A DNA stretch of 64,000 bases. It comes from Flavihumibacter stibioxidans (GTDB lineage Bacteria; Bacteroidota; Bacteroidia; Chitinophagales; Chitinophagaceae). The position numbers were made by a program, and so were the translations under genes. Below, in pieces: positions 59,444-64,000 of the stretch. The stretch lies in NCBI RefSeq assembly GCF_014332695.1, contig NZ_MBUA01000001.1, forward strand, positions 1,240,001-1,304,000, in the 5' to 3' direction. Position 1 is the stretch's first letter. The number at the start of each line of letters is the position of its first letter. Below the pieces are notes generated by a model, which was not told where the DNA came from, ran no database searches, and was given only the letters and a program-made list of their open reading frames with translations.

Positions 59444-60844
59444 CTACCAATTATCCGTCCTGAAAGAGGATGCCGGTAATCCTGCAGTATTGAAAAGGCT
59501 TGCTTCCGCCCAGTTATGAAAGGCGTACCGCACGCTGACCGGATTCGGAATACTATCGTTCCATACCCTTACCATGCCGGACTTATCATTGACAATAACA
59601 GCCTGGGCGGGATGAAAAACCTTATCCTCACCGGCGATCTCAAAACCGGTCAGGGGCTTACCGAAACTATTTAACCCCATCCCGGCAAAATCAAATGACA
59701 ATAGTAATTTACCGTTGTCTGCTGTTTGCATACTCTTGTAAACAGGACCGCTATACACAACCTCCTTCAAACCATAATCCCGGGCGAGGGCCCAATAAGC
59801 CAGCCTGTTTCCCACCACTTCTTTTTGGGCAGGATGGATCACCTTACGCTCCCCAACATCCAGGGTTACTACCATTCCGGTATTGTTCACCGTTAGCATG
59901 GTATTCAATTGTGCTTCCCGCAAAAATGCGGCATTCAGGGTTCCGGGTTCAAAAGGAGCGATCTGTACAAAATAAAACGGGAACTCTCCCTGTTGCCATT
60001 GTTTTCTCCAGGAGTGGATCATGGAAGAAAACAAGGCATGGTATTCATGTGCGTTTTCGCGGTTCCCTTCCCCCTGGTACCAAAGTACTCCCTTAATGGT
60101 GTAACCGATATAAGGGTGCAACATTGTATTGTACAACATGGCAGGAGTCTTGTTGGGATTGTTCACCGGCAATTGATCCGGGATGATTTTGTTGTGGAAG
60201 GCTGACAACGATTCTTTATCCATCCAGCTTTCCACCACTGAAGCGCCCCAGGCCGACTGAATGATTCCCACTGGTACGCCCAATACCTGTTGTAGTTTTT
60301 TTGCAAAAAAATAGGCCACTGCGCTAAAATTTCCGGCAGTAAGAGGGCTTGCAGCCTTCCACTCTGTTTTGACGTCATAGAGGGGAGTCAGGCTCACAGA
60401 ACGGGGCGTATGCAGGAATCGGATCTGGTCATTAGCAGCATGCAGTATGCTTTCATTGCTGCCTATGACCGGCTGGTTTAAATTGCCTTTTAGCGGCATC
60501 TCCATATTGGATTGGCCTGAGCAGAACCATACCTCACCGATCAGCACATTCTTTAACACCAGCTGTTTGCTTCCCTTTATAACCACCGTATAAGGGCCAC
60601 CTGCTTTGGGTGTCTGTAACTTTAGTTTCCAGCGTCCGCTATCATCAGCAGTTACCATTGATTTTTCCCCCCAGCTGCCTGAGACCTGTATTTTGGTGCG
60701 GGGATGATCAGTACCCCAGACAGATACCTTCTGCAACTGTTGCAGTACCATATTATCCCCAAAAAAAGCCGGCAGACGGGTTTGCGAATAGGAGTAGTTA
60801 AATAATAAGAGAAGGGTCAGGGAAAAGAAAAAAAACTTTTGCAT
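59444..60844 (-). CDS. Sialate O-acetylesterase-like SGNH hydrolase
   Basis: 466 residues with a signal peptide (MQKFFFFSLTLLLLFNYSYSQ). LPAFFGDNMVLQQLQKVSVW begins the N-terminal beta domain. The nucleophile block is GEVWFCSGQSNMEMP; LWYQGEGNRENAHEYHAL and DVGERKVIHPAQKEVVGNRL complete the catalytic set. It probably removes O-acetyl groups from the polysaccharide targeted by the locus, exposing it to the glycosidases and sulfatases. It resembles the copy at 2754-4172 in length and layout. It is 12 bp downstream of the GH16 gene, in the same unit. Confidence 0.92.
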   Translation of the reverse strand: MQKFFFFSLTLLLLFNYSYSQTRLPAFFGDNMVLQQLQKVSVWGTDHPRTKIQVSGSWGEKSMVTADDSGRWKLKLQTPKAGGPYTVVIKGSKQLVLKNVLIGEVWFCSGQSNMEMPLKGNLNQPVIGSNESILHAANDQIRFLHTPRSVSLTPLYDVKTEWKAASPLTAGNFSAVAYFFAKKLQQVLGVPVGIIQSAWGASVVESWMDKESLSAFHNKIIPDQLPVNNPNKTPAMLYNTMLHPYIGYTIKGVLWYQGEGNRENAHEYHALFSSMIHSWRKQWQQGEFPFYFVQIAPFEPGTLNAAFLREAQLNTMLTVNNTGMVVTLDVGERKVIHPAQKEVVGNRLAYWALARDYGLKEVVYSGPVYKSMQTADNGKLLLSFDFAGMGLNSFGKPLTGFEIAGEDKVFHPAQAVIVNDKSGMVRVWNDSIPNPVSVRYAFHNWAEASLFNTAGLPASSFRTDNW

Positions 60845-60856
60845 ACAATGGAATAA

Positions 60857-61723
60857 TTACAATTTCTGGTAAACCCTGACATAATCAATCATATAGGTAG
60901 AAGGCAGAACGGTATTCGCCAGGCTGCCGCCATTTATGCCACCCATGGCCAGATTCAACAACAGGTAATGGGGCTGGCGAAATGGGTTCTTCCCATCGCT
61001 TTTATTAAAAGTCTGGCTAAGATCAATTGAATTAAGCAGTTGCCCATCTACAAGAATGTGCATGAAACTTTCATCCCATTCCAGGGTCCACACATGAAAC
61101 TGATTCGCCCATAATGCACCTCCCAGTGATGCCACTGACTTAGAAGCACCGTCCCATATGGCTTTCCAGGGGGTTGCACTTCCGTAGGCATAATTTGCCA
61201 GTATTTTATCATCGTAATATTCCATTACATCCACTTCGCCATTGGAAGGCCATTCGCCGGAAGTACCGAGTGTCCAGATAGCGGGCCACAAACCGGTTTG
61301 GGCATCAATTTTAGCGCGCACTTCCAGCTTTCCATATTGAAAGGCATGCTGTTTTTGCATGACCACACTGGCGGAAGTATAATCGATATACTCTCTTTTT
61401 GTTTTCCAGTTGGTGCTTCCGGAAACATAGGTTGGATTTGGTTTTCTTTCCTTTTTGCCGGTTATTACCAGAAAGCCGCTTTCACAGATCGCATTTTCAC
61501 TTTGATACCATTGCGCTTCTTCATTTCTTACAAATCCCGATTCGAATTTCCATTTTGAGGGATCAGGGGCACCATCTGTATTAAACTCATCGGACCATAC
61601 CAGTTTATAATTAGCCTGGCCTGGTTGCGCAGAAATTTCAGCTGATTTATTACAGGCAACCAAACCCACATGTAACATCAGAAAAAAGACAGCTCGCATA
61701 AAATGGACATTTATCATTCTCAT
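60857..61723 (-). CDS. GH16-family lipoprotein glycosidase
   Basis: 288 residues. ATG 61723 and ATG 61699 are both possible; from 61699 the lipoprotein signal reads MRAVFFLMLHVGLVAC. The GH16 jelly roll starts YKLVWSDEFNTDGAPDPSKW. The catalytic motif is GEVDVMEYYDD, with nucleophile Glu163, Asp165 and acid/base Glu168 in the long numbering. WTLEWDESFMHILVDGQLLN, PHYLLLNLAMGGINGG and MIDYVRVYQK are typical. GH16 cleaves beta-1,3 or beta-1,4 glucans and galactans (laminarin, agar, carrageenan, porphyran). The subfamily cannot be settled by eye. It is probably surface-anchored, starting polymer breakdown. Confidence 0.92.
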   Translation of the reverse strand: MRMINVHFMRAVFFLMLHVGLVACNKSAEISAQPGQANYKLVWSDEFNTDGAPDPSKWKFESGFVRNEEAQWYQSENAICESGFLVITGKKERKPNPTYVSGSTNWKTKREYIDYTSASVVMQKQHAFQYGKLEVRAKIDAQTGLWPAIWTLGTSGEWPSNGEVDVMEYYDDKILANYAYGSATPWKAIWDGASKSVASLGGALWANQFHVWTLEWDESFMHILVDGQLLNSIDLSQTFNKSDGKNPFRQPHYLLLNLAMGGINGGSLANTVLPSTYMIDYVRVYQKL

Positions 61724-61760
61724 AAATATAGGATGGCAAGAACCCGGGCGCGGATACTGC

Positions 61761-61781
61761 CTGTTCAGGAAAGAGGGATAA
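61761..61781 (-). promoter_or_regulatory. Locus motif, site D (before the GH16-esterase unit)
   Basis: Minus-strand TTATCCCTCTTTCCTGAACA plus one base, 37 bp before ATG 61723 (61 bp before ATG 61699). It lies in the divergent region shared with the plus-strand GH128-like gene. It is the most divergent of the four sites. Confidence 0.4.
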
Positions 61782-61915
61782 ATGTGTCAAATATTTAAAC
61801 AACATTATCCGCATATAACGCTTCGGCATTTCATTTCATAGAAGATATTGTGCAGATAAGACAAATCAACCCCATTAATGATTTGATAGTCCCCATCATA
61901 ATAATAGCAAAAAAA

Positions 61916-61923
61916 TAGTTTTG
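61916..61923 (+). promoter_or_regulatory. Possible -7 promoter element of the GH128-like gene
   Basis: TAGTTTTG matches TAnnTTTG and lies 30 bp before ATG 61954. No TTTG stands at the expected -33 distance, so this is only a candidate. Confidence 0.35.
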
Positions 61924-61953
61924 AAAAGGACAATAAATCAAAACTTACTTGCC

Positions 61954-64000
61954 ATGTACAACTCTACAACTGCAAAATGGGTGCATTTTTTACAACTGGT
62001 CTTGTGCTGTGCGCTGGGAACTTCTGCCTATGCGCAGGAGGACACTGAAAATCCCTGTGATACCACCGGCCGGTATTTATACTGGACGGGGGAACAGAAC
62101 AATGATTTCTTCAATGAAAAAAACTGGCGGATCACCGTGGAAAAACCATCGGGTCCCAACATTAATGGTGAACCGGTAAAACCAACCTGTCTGCCAGGCT
62201 CCAATTCCTACCTGTATGTTATTTGTCCCAATCAACCGGACCTGGAGAAAGACCGCCATCCAAAGGCTGGCACCCTTGAACCTGGTGCACCGATCCGTTA
62301 TAATTTATGGGTCGAATCAGCCAGCCTAACCGCCAATGGCGCCATCCGGTTTGACTGTGCGCAAAAAGGTATTACCCTGATCCATTCGCAACTGAATGTA
62401 ACCCAGGGTACAGTCACGCAGGGAGTGGTGACTATGTACGATGAAAGCACTGTACACTTGCGGCAAGGGGATCTCACCAGCCAGGTTTCACTGAATTTCC
62501 TGGATGCTGCTTCATGGGTGTACCTGCACCAGGACAACCCGGATGAATTGGCATCGAAGCTGGGCAATATCCTCATCAATCATGTAAGCGGGGTATTGGA
62601 CAATAATTTCCGCGTCAATCAATACTATCAAAAAGGAGCGGTCATCAGGCCCATCTCCCCTTCGTTTTCAGCCATGAAGATATTTAGTGCCGCGGCACAA
62701 CAGGGATCCTTAGCCGAACTGCGGGAAGATATTATCTATACCGGTGCTTCCATACCCGAAGGCATGGACAATGCCACCAGTTCCTTTATTTTGAAAAGGG
62801 GGTACATGGCCACTTTTGCCATCAACAACAATGGTACCGGCAAGAGCAAAGTATATATAGCATCCGAGGCAGACCTTGAAGTGGATGCAATGGATCCGGC
62901 CCTGCAGGGCAATATCAGTTTTATCAGGGTGGTACCCTGGAACTGGGTAACCAAAAAAGGAACCGGTGGGTTTTACAATCAACTGGATGCCGGTTGGTTT
63001 TACAACTGGAACTTCACCAATAACCCACAACCCAATTACGAATATGTACCCATGGCCTGGGGGGCCAGCGGGGCTTTGCCATCTGCGCTTAATCAAATGA
63101 TGCAGAAGAAAAAGACCACCCATGTGCTGGGCTTCAATGAATCGGATAACTGTGAGGATCAGTCGGGCAAGTTCAATAATTTATGCCAGCCTGCAGTGGC
63201 AGTGGCCTATTATGAGAACCTGATGTCACTGGGCCTTCGCCTCGGCACACCCGCACCCCGTGAAAACGGTCCAACCGGATGGCTGCAGGAATTCTCCCGG
63301 CTGGCGAAAGAAAAAGATGTGCGCTTTGACTTTGTAGCCGTGCATTGGTACGACTGGGGCAGCAACCCGGCCAACAGCCCAAATGCTGATCCGCAGCAGA
63401 TCTTCAACCGTTTCAAAGCCTACCTGGAAAACGTTCACCGCATTTATAAACTGCCCATCTGGATCACCGAATTCAATGCGAACCCCAACCGGGGCAACGC
63501 CATCCAGGCGGCATTCCTGCAGTTGGCATTGCCCTATCTCGAAAGCCTGGACTATGTGGAGCGTTATGCCTATTTCCAGCCCAATCCGCAGTATGCGCAG
63601 AACCGGGTGGAAACGGCCAATTATTTAGATGCAAACGGCGCTCTGACCAATATCGGCGAATTGTATAAAAATCATGTGTCCACTGCTTCGATTCCGGAAG
63701 CGACCCTGGAATGTGCCAATAACCTGGGGGGATTGGACCAGCCATTTGTCTCCAGGCCAACCAATACCCTGGTATATGAAGCAGAGTGTGGGAAATATAT
63801 CGGCAACCAGTGGGACATACTGGAGCAGGCAGCCGCTTCCAACGGATTGTACATACAGGGAAATACCAACCTTTCCGGCGCCACGGCACTCGCCAGGCAG
63901 GTACATTTTGAATTTGAATTAGCCGGGGCGGGAACCTACCGGGCATGGATACGCGCAGCTTCAGTGGGTACCGGCAGCATCCGGATCAGGATAGACGGAA
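61954..64000 (+). CDS. GH128-like secreted glucanase with carbohydrate-binding domain, 3' end missing
   Basis: 682 codons are visible and the frame runs off the window. A signal peptide (WVHFLQLVLCCALGTSAYAQ) is followed by about 200 residues of beta-rich sequence that look like a surface beta-helix or adhesion domain. The Glyco_hydro_cc (GH128/Asl1-like) barrel comes next, with VPMAWGASGALPSALNQMM, HVLGFNESDNCEDQSG (acid/base Glu about 396), FVAVHWYDWGSN and LPIWITEFNANPNRGN (nucleophile Glu about 506). From about residue 608 a CBM6-like domain begins (LVYEAECGKYIGNQWDIL). GH128 enzymes cleave beta-1,3-glucans. Divergent from the GH16 gene across a 230-bp promoter region holding site D. Confidence 0.85.
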   Translation, partial: MYNSTTAKWVHFLQLVLCCALGTSAYAQEDTENPCDTTGRYLYWTGEQNNDFFNEKNWRITVEKPSGPNINGEPVKPTCLPGSNSYLYVICPNQPDLEKDRHPKAGTLEPGAPIRYNLWVESASLTANGAIRFDCAQKGITLIHSQLNVTQGTVTQGVVTMYDESTVHLRQGDLTSQVSLNFLDAASWVYLHQDNPDELASKLGNILINHVSGVLDNNFRVNQYYQKGAVIRPISPSFSAMKIFSAAAQQGSLAELREDIIYTGASIPEGMDNATSSFILKRGYMATFAINNNGTGKSKVYIASEADLEVDAMDPALQGNISFIRVVPWNWVTKKGTGGFYNQLDAGWFYNWNFTNNPQPNYEYVPMAWGASGALPSALNQMMQKKKTTHVLGFNESDNCEDQSGKFNNLCQPAVAVAYYENLMSLGLRLGTPAPRENGPTGWLQEFSRLAKEKDVRFDFVAVHWYDWGSNPANSPNADPQQIFNRFKAYLENVHRIYKLPIWITEFNANPNRGNAIQAAFLQLALPYLESLDYVERYAYFQPNPQYAQNRVETANYLDANGALTNIGELYKNHVSTASIPEATLECANNLGGLDQPFVSRPTNTLVYEAECGKYIGNQWDILEQAAASNGLYIQGNTNLSGATALARQVHFEFELAGAGTYRAWIRAASVGTGSIRIRIDG

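Noticed and set aside
1-64000. tRNA, rRNA, CRISPR arrays, insertion sequences, phage genes
   Set aside because: Looked for and not seen; repeats found are short regulatory-type repeats, and no transposase, integrase or Cas motif was recognised.

Overview
The window looks like chromosomal DNA of a Bacteroidota species, probably Chitinophagaceae-like. Evidence: a SusC/SusD pair, a 1370-residue hybrid two-component regulator, several Cys-type sulfatases, LytTR-type signalling, many signal-peptide and lipoprotein ORFs, scarce Shine-Dalgarno sequences, and a TAnnTTTG-type -7 promoter element. There is no rRNA or tRNA gene to fix the genus. I see no CRISPR array, insertion sequence or prophage.

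1-8.5 kb: the end of a methyltransferase-like gene, an Xaa-Pro aminopeptidase, a NIPSNAP protein plus sialate O-acetylesterase pair, a small exported protein with its own terminator and a 23-bp direct-repeat array upstream, a serine carboxypeptidase, a GH20-like hydrolase, and an RRM RNA-binding protein with a strong terminator.

8.8-18 kb: eight minus-strand genes with overlaps or short gaps. In transcription order they are an S41 peptidase, a LytS-type kinase, a LytTR regulator, an ethanolamine-type APC permease, a glutamine-synthetase-like ligase, an iron-type alcohol dehydrogenase, a PuuD-like gamma-glutamyl hydrolase and an aldehyde dehydrogenase. The last five fit an ethanolamine route through gamma-glutamylated intermediates that ends in glycine: a Puu pathway with the amine oxidase and transaminase replaced by an alcohol dehydrogenase.

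18-30 kb: an orphan CHASE3/PAS kinase, two ZU5-like lipoprotein paralogues, an AraC regulator with a 21-bp tandem repeat upstream, an EEP nuclease/phosphatase, an SPFH protein with a small membrane partner, an SDR, a decayed PHB-depolymerase-like gene, a DUF1801 protein, and an iron-sulfur repair protein (Ric/ScdA type) with an Rrf2 regulator. A near-perfect palindrome lies over the ric promoter.

30-41 kb: a two-subunit molybdenum hydroxylase (IorAB type), a TPR kinase with a NarL-type regulator, a 738-residue coiled-coil exported protein with three internal repeats, and a plus-strand group of three secreted proteins (NHL, FISUMP, unknown) ending at a 26-bp perfect hairpin.

41-64 kb: a polysaccharide utilisation locus on the minus strand: SusC/SusD, four Cys-type sulfatases, a lipoprotein formylglycine-generating enzyme, the hybrid regulator, a parallel beta-helix protein, a sialate O-acetylesterase and a GH16 enzyme, plus a divergent GH128-like glucanase cut by the window end. 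One 21-nt motif occurs in the same orientation before four of its transcription units and not before the regulator gene, so it is a good candidate for the regulator's binding site.
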